Of a stretch of DNA of 43,145 nt, positions 1 through 7,150 are shown piece by piece; the first letter of the stretch is position 1; every line of letters begins with the position of its first letter. The notes below the pieces were generated by a model, which did no database searches, was not told the origin of the DNA, and was given only the letters and a program-made list of their open reading frames with translations. The position numbers and the translations under genes were made by a program. The stretch comes from Thiotrichales bacterium (lineage in GTDB: Bacteria; Pseudomonadota; Gammaproteobacteria; GCF-002020875). The DNA lies in contig JABHVM010000007.1 in the NCBI GenBank assembly GCA_018658305.1, positions 1 to 43,145 on the forward strand, in the 5' to 3' direction.

Positions 1-7
1 CAGTACC

Positions 8-1027
8 TCACCCCTCAGCCTTTTCAATTAAGCTAAAGGTATCTCTGTAACAGTGATGGCAGATCTCTATAAATGAGCCTGCCATTTCAGGGTAGTGCAA
101 CCATATTTCACTTTCTGAGGTGAGCTGACCGGCTGCAATTTGATACGTTGCGAGTGATTTAATATACTCCGCTCTAACTCTTTCATCAATAACGAGTGGC
201 GGCAGTCCTGCCTTTAGTATTGGCAGATTGGCGAGTAGACGAGCCATTCTTCCATTGCCATCCCAAAATGGGTGGATATGGACAAAACCGATATGTAATT
301 TGGCATACAGCTTGACCGCCTCCTCTTTGCTGATTGAGCCACTCATCTGTCGATTGAGCTCCTCAATAAATTGTCTCATCAATGGCTCTATATGGAGAGG
401 ATGAGCATACTCGATATAGGTTGGCTGATCATTAGCATCAACCGCATTACAACCATTAAACTCCACTTTCCACCCTCCAATCGGTTTGTATATATCAGCG
501 ATAAGCTCAGTCTGGACACTTCGGTGGAGATGATAGAGATCCTCCTCTACGATTGGGCGATCTGAGTTGACTAGGGCGTAAATCTGCTCAATAGCGTGAG
601 CATGCCCAATAATTTCATTATGCTCTCTGAGCGGTTTGCCCGAGATAGTCAGCCCAAGCTCAAGCACATTGAATGTGTCGCCAAGAGAGAGGGTGTTCCC
701 CTCAATGGCGGTGGAAGTATGCGTCCAAAGATCACGAAGCTGAGAGATGAGTGCCTCACGACGATGCTCTGGAACAGCCTGTAGAAACTTGAAACATTCA
801 AGAGGGTGTCGAGTTTCACCACTTTTCTCAATCCAGCGGTAGCGAGTCGTTCGCTGTTTTCCTATTTGAGTGATTGCTCCCTCTTCAACCCAACCTTTTA
901 ACCAGCGCCGAACCGTACGCTCGGTAACAACCTCCTGAATGGCGGCAGTCAGCTCAGTGGTTGTGAGAGGTTGGTCGCTCTGTTTGAGTTGCGAAAGTAT
1001 GATCTGTTTAGCTTTATGGCTGCTCAT
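8..1027 (-). CDS. Fic family protein with N-terminal winged helix
   Basis: The 339-residue product has a winged-helix-like N-terminus (about residues 1-65) followed by a Fic domain. The Fic active-site motif HPFWDGNGR is at about residues 252-260, with the catalytic His intact. An inhibitory-helix motif of the (S/T)xxxE(G/N) type, STAIEG, is at about 105-110, so this is a class II Fic protein with N-terminal autoinhibition. Fic enzymes usually transfer AMP to a hydroxyl side chain; the target here is unknown. The ATG has no Shine-Dalgarno sequence, and a GATAAT hexamer lies 9 bases ahead of it. Repeated CGGACA hexamers in the promoter suggest that the winged helix controls its own gene. Family is certain; target and role are not. 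Confidence 0.93.
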   Translation of the reverse strand: MSSHKAKQIILSQLKQSDQPLTTTELTAAIQEVVTERTVRRWLKGWVEEGAITQIGKQRTTRYRWIEKSGETRHPLECFKFLQAVPEHRREALISQLRDLWTHTSTAIEGNTLSLGDTFNVLELGLTISGKPLREHNEIIGHAHAIEQIYALVNSDRPIVEEDLYHLHRSVQTELIADIYKPIGGWKVEFNGCNAVDANDQPTYIEYAHPLHIEPLMRQFIEELNRQMSGSISKEEAVKLYAKLHIGFVHIHPFWDGNGRMARLLANLPILKAGLPPLVIDERVRAEYIKSLATYQIAAGQLTSESEIWLHYPEMAGSFIEICHHCYRDTFSLIEKAEG

Positions 1028-1028
1028 A

Positions 1029-1075
1029 CGGACAATATTATCATATTATCGGACAAAAAGTATGCGAAATGTCCG
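1029..1075 (-). promoter_or_regulatory. Candidate operator/promoter of the Fic gene
   Basis: CGGACA occurs at 1029-1034 and 1050-1055, and its inverse TGTCCG at 1070-1075. The copies are 20-21 bp apart, about two helical turns, so they would lie on one face of the DNA. The two GATAATAT copies that could serve as -10 elements lie between the first two boxes. This is the layout of a repressor site, and the winged helix of the adjacent Fic protein is the obvious candidate binder. That link is inference. Confidence 0.5.
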
Positions 1076-1126
1076 ATTCTTTGATTCCATCTCTATTTAA
1101 AATATAACTGGGCAGATATTGGAGAG

Positions 1127-2917
1127 TTAATGACTCTGTAACCAATACTCTGTAAGGGCTAATTGCCACAATTTACTGCCTTGAATACGGGTAAAGCTCT
1201 CTTTGGCAGTTGGATTATTAAGTAACTTTTCAATGTAGGCTCTATCATAGAGTCCACGCTCTCGACACTGCTGTGATCCTAGGATATCTTGCATAAACTC
1301 TAAAAACTCGCCACGCACATATTTGAGCGCTGGCATCGGAAAATAACCTTTGGGGCGGTCGATCACGGAATCTGGAAGAAGTCCGCGTGAAATCAGCTTG
1401 AGCGGCCCTTTACCATGATGCTTCAGTTTTAGCTCAGGGGGAATAGATGCCGCCAACTCAACTAGTTTATGGTCTAAAAATGGCACTCTTGCCTCTAACC
1501 CCCACGCCATAGTCATATTATCGACCCTTTTAACAGGATCATCTACTACTAACGCGGTAGTATCAGCACGCAGTACTTGATCCATAAAGGTCTCTGCATC
1601 AGGTTGATTCAGTAATGTCTGCATCAACTCACCACTCCAATCTTGTCCACGATATTGTTTGGTTAAAAGTCGTAACATCTCGGGGTGATCTCGATCGAAG
1701 TAGTGGTTACGAAAACGGTCTAATGACGAACCATATCCTTCGCTATTTTCTGCCATTTGAGGATACCAGAAATAACCGCCAAAAACCTCATCTGCCCCCT
1801 GCCCACTCAAGACTACATGCACATCTTTAGAGACCTGTTCAGCCAATAGGTAGAAGCCGATAGCATCTTGTCCAAACATCGGTTCTGACATCGCATCGAC
1901 CGCCTCACTCAGGCGAGAGAGGGCGCGATCGTTAGGGATAGTTATTTTCGTATGTTTGGTCTGGAACTTCTCCACTACCGCATCCGAGAAGATGAACTCA
2001 TTGCCACTCTCTTCTGGGGAGTCCTCAAAACCGATCGAGAAGGTACGGATATCTCGATGCCCTGCTTCTGACAACATACCTACCAGTAGACTTGAATCTA
2101 ATCCGCCAGAGAGAAGTACGCCTACAGGAAGATCTGAGGCAGCGCGCCGTATCTCAACTGCTCGCAACAGAGCATCACGCACCTCTTCTGCCCACTCCCA
2201 TTCACTTTTCGATTGTGCTGGACGAACTGCTTTAAGTGACCAGTAGCGACTTTTTTTTGCCTCGCCTGTTGCACTGAAACGAATCCAGTGAGCTGGCTCC
2301 ATTTTATGGATAGACTTAAATAGAGTGCGTGGAGCAGGGACAACTCCATGCAGAGTGAAATGGTTATGAAGTGCTGCAGCATCAAGCTCACGATCTACGC
2401 CATCAGCGGCTAATAGCGTTGGAAGAGTTGAAGCGAAGAGAATGCGATTACAATCTTGCAGCCAGTAGAGCGGCTTAATCCCCATGCGGTCTCGGGCTAG
2501 ATAGAGTTCACGGGTTGTGCTATTCCAGATAGCGAAGGCGAACATCCCCTCAAAGTGCTCTACACAACTCTCACCCCACTGCTGATATGCCCGCAAGATA
2601 ACTTCCGTATCTCCACTGGAGCGGAAGCTATGTCCAGCCCCCACCAACTCATCTCTAAGCTCACGATAATTATATATAGTTCCATTAAATACGACAGCGT
2701 AACTGTTTCCAGCTCCATCAGTTACTACCATAGGTTGATGGGAACGATCAGAGAGGTCTATTATTGAGAGACGACGATGACCAAACAGTAGTGCTCCATC
2801 TTGCCACACCCCACCATCATCAGGACCTCGCGGCTGCAAAACCTCAAGCATTCTCTCCAGCTGCGCCTGATCTGGGACAGAGTTATCTAGCCGAATCTCA
2901 CCACAGATTCCACACAT
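1127..2917 (-). CDS. Glutamine-dependent asparagine synthase-family amidotransferase
   Basis: The 596-residue protein begins MCGICGE, giving the N-terminal Cys nucleophile of a class II glutamine amidotransferase domain (about residues 1-210). The ATP-pyrophosphatase motif SGGLDSS is at about 270-276 of the synthetase domain. The general reaction transfers ammonia from glutamine to an adenylated carboxylate. Segments such as VPAPRTLF near 193 and KGYFPMPALKY near the C-terminus resemble, from memory, the N-acetylglutaminylglutamine amidotransferase branch (osmolyte NAGGN synthesis) more than housekeeping AsnB. The usual ATP-grasp/acetyltransferase partner of that branch is not in this window. 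The start codon overlaps the stop of the upstream SPOR gene (TAATG), so translation is probably coupled. Family is sure; substrate is not. Confidence 0.85.
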   Translation of the reverse strand: MCGICGEIRLDNSVPDQAQLERMLEVLQPRGPDDGGVWQDGALLFGHRRLSIIDLSDRSHQPMVVTDGAGNSYAVVFNGTIYNYRELRDELVGAGHSFRSSGDTEVILRAYQQWGESCVEHFEGMFAFAIWNSTTRELYLARDRMGIKPLYWLQDCNRILFASTLPTLLAADGVDRELDAAALHNHFTLHGVVPAPRTLFKSIHKMEPAHWIRFSATGEAKKSRYWSLKAVRPAQSKSEWEWAEEVRDALLRAVEIRRAASDLPVGVLLSGGLDSSLLVGMLSEAGHRDIRTFSIGFEDSPEESGNEFIFSDAVVEKFQTKHTKITIPNDRALSRLSEAVDAMSEPMFGQDAIGFYLLAEQVSKDVHVVLSGQGADEVFGGYFWYPQMAENSEGYGSSLDRFRNHYFDRDHPEMLRLLTKQYRGQDWSGELMQTLLNQPDAETFMDQVLRADTTALVVDDPVKRVDNMTMAWGLEARVPFLDHKLVELAASIPPELKLKHHGKGPLKLISRGLLPDSVIDRPKGYFPMPALKYVRGEFLEFMQDILGSQQCRERGLYDRAYIEKLLNNPTAKESFTRIQGSKLWQLALTEYWLQSH

Positions 2918-3954
2918 TATTTTTTATAAACAATCTTACTATCAACAGAGAGCCAACCATCATAGATCTTCTTAAGCTTCTCAGCATCAAGATAGCTTTT
3001 CACACTATAGTCACGCAGAATATATAATTTTTCACCACTCTCAGCTTTAACTTCATCCAACTCCACTGCATAGCGCGACTCCCTAAGATCATTCATCACA
3101 GCAGATGCTCTCTTTAGACTGTTAAACGCACCAAGCTGAACATAATTTTCACGCTCTTGTATCTCTTGCTGCTGCGATAACTTTTGCTCTATCTCTTGCT
3201 CTACCTCTGCAGCGACTATTGATTTACTCTCTTCCACATCCTGTCGCTGAATTATGTTCTCAGTTTTAACTTCAGGTTTAGATTCTATATTTTTTTCAGG
3301 TGATACGGAGAGGCCTTTACCTTCCAGTATCAACCTATTCTCCTCTTCAGAGGTACGAAGCTTAAACTCTATTTTTGGTTTACTCTCTACAGTTTCACTT
3401 TCAGCAGGATCTAGGGTAATATTTTCCTGTTTAGCCTTCACTTCAATTACAAGGTCTGGCTCTGGCTTTTGCTTTTGCTGAGCCACCTCTTTAAGTTTAT
3501 GTTCAGATATAATTTTTTCAGCTGAGTTAAGAGAGCTCTCTAGTTTGCGATACTTCTGCAGTAACTGCTCATATTTCTCATCAGTTACCGACTCATCAAG
3601 CTTATCAATTAGCTCTTGCGTCTGCTCTGGTTTCAATGCTTCATTTTCAAGCTCAGACTTCTCCGAAGATGCTTCAATACTAAATGAGTTATCTTGTTTA
3701 ACGACAACCTCATCCTGCTCTGACTTATCACTACCCAGATAAAATCCACCAGCTACAATTAATAAGAGTAGAACAAAAAGTACAGCGAACAGTATAGTTT
3801 GATTTCGTTTACGTAACTGCTGATTAACCTGCAGCCAATCCTCCAGAGATGAGTTATCGCCAGATTTGGTCTTACTTTGAACCATTTTACTTGCCTCACG
3901 CGCAACCCATTTCTGATAATAATCCCTCACCTGCTTTTTAATTTTCTCAATCAT
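2917..3954 (-). CDS. SPOR-domain single-pass membrane protein
   Basis: From the ATG at 3954 the product is about 345 residues. It has a charged cytoplasmic N-terminus of about 50 residues and one strong transmembrane helix (LFAVLFVLLLLIVAGGFYLG). A long Glu/Lys/Gln-rich periplasmic linker follows, and a C-terminal SPOR domain starts near YVQLGAFNS. SPOR domains bind denuded peptidoglycan glycans, often at the division site, so a role in septation or envelope maintenance (as for FtsN or DamX) is likely. The reading frame could extend upstream to 3987. I chose 3954 because an extended -10 (TGTTATTAT, reverse strand) ends 6 bases before it. Its stop overlaps the next gene's start by one base. 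Confidence 0.8.
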   Translation of the reverse strand: MIEKIKKQVRDYYQKWVAREASKMVQSKTKSGDNSSLEDWLQVNQQLRKRNQTILFAVLFVLLLLIVAGGFYLGSDKSEQDEVVVKQDNSFSIEASSEKSELENEALKPEQTQELIDKLDESVTDEKYEQLLQKYRKLESSLNSAEKIISEHKLKEVAQQKQKPEPDLVIEVKAKQENITLDPAESETVESKPKIEFKLRTSEEENRLILEGKGLSVSPEKNIESKPEVKTENIIQRQDVEESKSIVAAEVEQEIEQKLSQQQEIQERENYVQLGAFNSLKRASAVMNDLRESRYAVELDEVKAESGEKLYILRDYSVKSYLDAEKLKKIYDGWLSVDSKIVYKK

Positions 3955-3960
3955 CTGTAA

Positions 3961-3969
3961 ATAATAACA
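3961..3969 (-). promoter_or_regulatory. Extended -10 element before the SPOR gene
   Basis: On the reverse strand these bases read TGTTATTAT, matching the TGn-TATAAT extended -10 consensus with one mismatch. The ATG at 3954 is 6 bases downstream with no Shine-Dalgarno sequence, so transcription would begin at or very near the start codon. No good -35 is seen, which extended -10 promoters do not need. Confidence 0.4.
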
Positions 3970-4022
3970 CTTTTTCACAACCAGCATAAGCGTATACTTA
4001 AAGCTCTCTTACTTAATTAATG

Positions 4023-4028
4023 TATAAT
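4023..4028 (+). promoter_or_regulatory. Consensus -10 box before the antiporter gene
   Basis: A perfect TATAAT ends 10 bases before the ATG at 4039. There is no purine-rich ribosome-binding sequence between them, so the predicted transcript would have a leader of only a few bases. No strong -35 hexamer is seen at the expected spacing. Confidence 0.45.
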
Positions 4029-4038
4029 TCGCGCCACT

Positions 4039-5052
4039 ATGCCTGAATCTATCGCTCTCCAAAATTTAATAATCCCAATAACTGCAATAGTTATTGCTAT
4101 TGCCATTTTAGTATGGAGTGCAGATCGTTTTGTATATGGCGCTGCAGGCACTGCTAAACATCTAAAAGTATCTCCATTAATAATTGGGCTAGTTATTATG
4201 GGATTTGGAACTAGCGCTCCTGAGATGATGGTCTCATCACTTGCGGCACTTGAGGGAAGCCCTAGTATCGGAATAGGAAATGCGATCGGCTCTAATATTG
4301 CAAACATTGCACTAGTCCTCGGCTTTACTGCCCTTATTATGCCGATAACTGTACGCTCAGAAATTCTACGCCGCGAGTTCCCTCTTCTGCTGGCTATTAC
4401 TGCTGCTACAGGCATCATCCTAATGGACTATTCGTTAGACAGAGTTGATGGTGCTATTTTACTTACCTCTCTAATAGTTCTACTCTTCTGGTTAATTCAA
4501 TCTGGAAAATCGAATAACAACTCAGAGAGTCAAGACTCGCTCTCCACTGAAGTAAGTGCTGAGCTTATAGAGGAGATTCCACAAAACTTACCAATTGGCT
4601 GGGCTATATTCTGGACTATTACAGGGCTTGCTTTTCTACTTATTAGCTCTAAAGTTATTGTCTCATCTGCAGTAGAGATTGCGGAGATCTTTAAAGTAAG
4701 TGAGCTAATTATTGGTCTAACAATTATCGCTATCGGAACTAGCCTTCCCGAGCTTGCAGCCTCTATTACTGCTGCTCGTAAAAACGAGCATGATATGGCT
4801 ATTGGTAATATCATAGGATCTAATCTCTTTAATATACTTGGAGTACTAGCTCTGCCTGGACTTATTGCACCCTCTATAATTGAGGAGTCTGTACTAAATA
4901 GAGACTTTACAGTAATGTTATCCCTAACAGTGCTTCTCTATTTAATGGCAACTATATTTAAGAGTGATAGTAAATCTATTGGTAGAATTGAGGGTGCAAT
5001 CCTGTTAACCTGTTTTGTTAGTTATCTATGGTTGCTATTCACTAACTCTTAA
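4039..5052 (+). CDS. yrbG: YrbG-type Ca2+/Na+ antiporter (CaCA family)
   Basis: A 337-residue inner-membrane protein with about ten hydrophobic helices arranged as two inverted halves. The diagnostic alpha repeats are GFGTSAPEMMVS (about 54-65) and AIGTSLPELAASI in the second half. Each carries the acidic residue used for cation binding, and each is followed by a GNxxGSN motif (GNAIGSN, GNIIGSN). A poorly conserved cytoplasmic loop rich in Ser and Glu separates the halves. Length and sequence agree well with E. coli YrbG, and kdsD follows 23 bases downstream as in E. coli. The transported ions are inferred from the family. The lptA/lptB part of the E. coli locus is absent here. Confidence 0.92.
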   Translation: MPESIALQNLIIPITAIVIAIAILVWSADRFVYGAAGTAKHLKVSPLIIGLVIMGFGTSAPEMMVSSLAALEGSPSIGIGNAIGSNIANIALVLGFTALIMPITVRSEILRREFPLLLAITAATGIILMDYSLDRVDGAILLTSLIVLLFWLIQSGKSNNNSESQDSLSTEVSAELIEEIPQNLPIGWAIFWTITGLAFLLISSKVIVSSAVEIAEIFKVSELIIGLTIIAIGTSLPELAASITAARKNEHDMAIGNIIGSNLFNILGVLALPGLIAPSIIEESVLNRDFTVMLSLTVLLYLMATIFKSDSKSIGRIEGAILLTCFVSYLWLLFTNS

Positions 5053-5075
5053 AACGGAACAGTATAAACAAAATT

Positions 5076-6059
5076 ATGTCTCAAGAAAAAATATCAGATA
5101 GAACATTAGAGCTCGGTCGCGCTGTTATCTCACAAGAGGCTGAAGAGATTACTGCTCTCTTAGAACGGATAGACTCTTCATTTACTGACGCTTGCAGTGC
5201 GATGCTTAACTGCAGAGGAAGAGTTGTAGTAACAGGTATGGGCAAGTCTGGACATATTGGTGGCAAAATTGCTGCCACCCTTGCTAGCACTGGTACTCCA
5301 GCATTTTTTGTACATCCTGGAGAGGCTAGCCATGGTGATTTAGGGATGGTAACTGTTGATGATGTAGTTGTTGCACTCTCCAACTCAGGGGAGACTAGCG
5401 AACTATTGATGCTACTCCCAGTCATTAAGCGCCTTGCTGTTCCGCTAATCTCACTTACGGGCAACCCTGATTCAACACTTGCTAAGGCATCCAACACCCA
5501 CCTTAATATTAGCGTTAAGAAAGAGGCATGCCCTCTTGGACTAGCTCCCACTTCAAGCACTACTGCCACTTTAGTTATGGGAGATGCGCTGGCTGTTGCT
5601 CTGCTTGAGTCAAGAGGATTCACCGAAGAGGATTTTGCCCGCTCTCATCCTGCAGGGGCTTTAGGGCGCCGTCTGCTATTGCGGGTAGAGGATGTCATGC
5701 ATAAAGGTGAACGGATCCCTACTGTAAAGAGCGGAGCAAAAATTAGTGATGCGTTACTAGAGATGAGCTCCAAAGGGTTGGGGATGACTGCAGTGATAAA
5801 CTCAAGCGGTGAGATAGTTGGTATCTATACTGACGGTGATCTGCGCCGTAGTCTAGATCAAAAGTTAGACATACAGAATACAACTATTGATGAAGTGATG
5901 AGTAGCAACTGCACCTCAACACAGGCAGATATCTTAGTAGAAGAGCTTCTAAACCTTATGGAGCAGAAAAATATTAATGGTATTTTTGTAATAGATGAAG
6001 AGCGCAGACCAGTAGGAGCTCTCAATATGCTAGATCTACTTCACGCAAAAGCAGTATAG
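5076..6059 (+). CDS. kdsD: Arabinose-5-phosphate isomerase KdsD
   Basis: The 327-residue enzyme converts ribulose 5-phosphate to arabinose 5-phosphate, the first step of KDO synthesis for the lipopolysaccharide core. An N-terminal SIS sugar-isomerase domain (about residues 35-170) contains GMGKSGHIG and HPGEASHGDLGM. HPAGALGRRL follows near 193, and two CBS domains fill residues about 205-325. The length equals that of E. coli KdsD. It follows the antiporter gene in the same orientation and is probably co-transcribed. kdsC does not follow; instead a convergent thioredoxin-like gene begins 9 bases after the stop. A 12-bp AT-rich palindrome (6065-6076) overlaps that junction but lacks a U tract. 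Confidence 0.95.
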   Translation: MSQEKISDRTLELGRAVISQEAEEITALLERIDSSFTDACSAMLNCRGRVVVTGMGKSGHIGGKIAATLASTGTPAFFVHPGEASHGDLGMVTVDDVVVALSNSGETSELLMLLPVIKRLAVPLISLTGNPDSTLAKASNTHLNISVKKEACPLGLAPTSSTTATLVMGDALAVALLESRGFTEEDFARSHPAGALGRRLLLRVEDVMHKGERIPTVKSGAKISDALLEMSSKGLGMTAVINSSGEIVGIYTDGDLRRSLDQKLDIQNTTIDEVMSSNCTSTQADILVEELLNLMEQKNINGIFVIDEERRPVGALNMLDLLHAKAV

Positions 6060-6068
6060 TTAATATAG

Positions 6069-6404
6069 TTAACTATGCATAATTTCCCACGGACGGCGGA
6101 TCTCGGAGATCAACTCTGCAGGGCTAAAGTTACGAGATTTTCTTACAAACTCTTTTCCATCTAAAAATAGCAGTATAGTTGGCACTGTAAATACACTATG
6201 TTGCGCAGATAATTCAACAGCTGTTGTAGTATCTATGTAGTAACGCTTTATCTCAGGGTAGTGCTCTTCAAATAACTGCATAAGCTTTGGACGAAGCACT
6301 TTACATACATTACACTGCGGTGTACTAAAGTAGAGAAGAACTCCCTTATCTTGTTTCAGAACCTCATCTAGCTCCTCGAGGGTGTTAAGTGACAGCTCAC
6401 TCAT
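6069..6404 (-). CDS. Thioredoxin-like protein
   Basis: A 111-residue single-domain thioredoxin fold without a signal peptide, so it is probably cytoplasmic. The redox motif is CNVC at about residues 31-34 rather than the usual CGPC. The cis-proline element is present (FTVPTILLF, about 73-81). The atypical dipeptide between the cysteines suggests specialised redox chemistry, perhaps reduction of a dedicated partner, but no partner can be assigned. It sits 9 bases downstream of a small unknown gene on the same strand and is probably co-transcribed with it. Confidence 0.85.
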   Translation of the reverse strand: MSELSLNTLEELDEVLKQDKGVLLYFSTPQCNVCKVLRPKLMQLFEEHYPEIKRYYIDTTTAVELSAQHSVFTVPTILLFLDGKEFVRKSRNFSPAELISEIRRPWEIMHS

Positions 6405-6413
6405 AGATAAAAC

Positions 6414-6626
6414 TCATTGGCTTTCATCACTCTGCGAATCACTCCATATATTGTTTTGTTCATTATTCTGCCCCCAGATCAAATTATCGTCAGTCATGCG
6501 CTGTCTATATCCATGCTTAGCCAAAAGAATATAATCTTTTGTCTCTTTAGAAAACACTGGATCCCCCCAAAGATCTTTGGTCTCAGGATCAATAAATTGT
6601 ACTTTGTCTAACTGTTCTAAATTCAT
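6414..6626 (-). CDS. Small hypothetical protein (70 aa)
   Basis: I do not recognise this protein. From the ATG at 6626 it is 70 residues. It is soluble and acidic towards the end, with several aromatic residues in the first half and an Asn/Gln/Ser-rich tail. A TTG start at 6659 would add eleven hydrophobic residues. I prefer the ATG because a TAATAT hexamer lies 8 bases ahead of it, as for other SD-less genes here. The downstream thioredoxin-like gene starts 9 bases after its stop, which hints at a joint role. Confidence 0.55.
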   Translation of the reverse strand: MNLEQLDKVQFIDPETKDLWGDPVFSKETKDYILLAKHGYRQRMTDDNLIWGQNNEQNNIWSDSQSDESQ

Positions 6627-6688
6627 AACTGGAGATATTAACACTATTTTCAACCTCAATAAAACGGTGCTGAATTTATTTTTATAGA

Positions 6689-6704
6689 TGTTGTAAAATC
6701 AACA
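6689..6704 (+). promoter_or_regulatory. Inverted repeat around a -10 box before the pilin gene
   Basis: TGTTG (6689-6693) and CAACA (6700-6704) flank TAAAAT (6694-6699), a good -10 hexamer. The ATG at 6707 follows 7 bases after the hexamer with no Shine-Dalgarno sequence. A protein bound to the inverted repeat would block the promoter. No clear -35 is seen. Confidence 0.35.
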
Positions 6705-6706
6705 CT

Positions 6707-7150
6707 ATGCAATCACCATTTTTACAACCTCTGCCTAGAGAACCGCTCTCTCATAACCCCCGTCTCTCCAATCTTAACGGCAGCACCTTAATAATAAGTA
6801 TGCTGTTTCTAACTTTGATGAGCTTCATGGGGCTGGCAGCTATGCAGTCGGCTGGGCTGGGAGAGAAGATGGCTGCCAATTATCGGTATGGCGTCACTGC
6901 GTTTCATGCTGCTGAAGCTGGGATAGAGCTCGCAATAAAAAATCATACGAATAATTCAATCTCAACCTCCATTAGCGGAGAGCTTGGACAGAGTAGTTAT
7001 AACGCCACCATAATTGATAGTGCTGGAGTATATACAGTCACCAGCAACGGTGCTCACTCTAACTCTGGAGCAAAGCGGGAGATAGTAGCAACTCTATCTG
7101 GCGCTGTAGGGAGTAAACCAACAATTGTTAACTGGATAAGTAGTGAGTAA
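6707..7150 (+). CDS. PilX-like type IV pilus assembly/minor pilin protein
   Basis: The 147-residue protein has a short leader, then the hydrophobic helix STLIISMLFLTLMSFMGLAA. This runs into the conserved PilX N-terminal signature, with GEKMAANYR and AFHAAEAGIE at about residues 52-75. PilX-type proteins are processed by prepilin peptidase and sit with the minor pilins in the pilus tip or initiation complex. No canonical Gly-Phe cleavage site is evident; the segment NGST before the helix takes that position. The protein is shorter than many PilX proteins, with only a small C-terminal domain. The next gene, an ATPase of the same machinery, starts inside its last codons (8-base overlap). Confidence 0.75.
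   Translation: MQSPFLQPLPREPLSHNPRLSNLNGSTLIISMLFLTLMSFMGLAAMQSAGLGEKMAANYRYGVTAFHAAEAGIELAIKNHTNNSISTSISGELGQSSYNATIIDSAGVYTVTSNGAHSNSGAKREIVATLSGAVGSKPTIVNWISSE

Noticed and set aside
4017-4418. 133-codon minus-strand frame across the antiporter start
   Set aside because: Isoleucine-rich product mirroring the membrane-helix codons of the antiporter; no start signal; explained by the real gene.
5081-5623. 180-codon open frame on the minus strand inside kdsD
   Set aside because: It lies wholly antisense to a clear kdsD, its product is low-complexity Ser/Thr/Ala-rich without domain features, and no ribosome-binding site was seen. It is a frame shadow.
6065-6076. Palindrome ATAGTTAACTAT as a terminator between kdsD and the thioredoxin gene
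   Set aside because: All but two pairs are A-T, there is no loop and no U tract, so it would not terminate well. Noted only as a palindrome.
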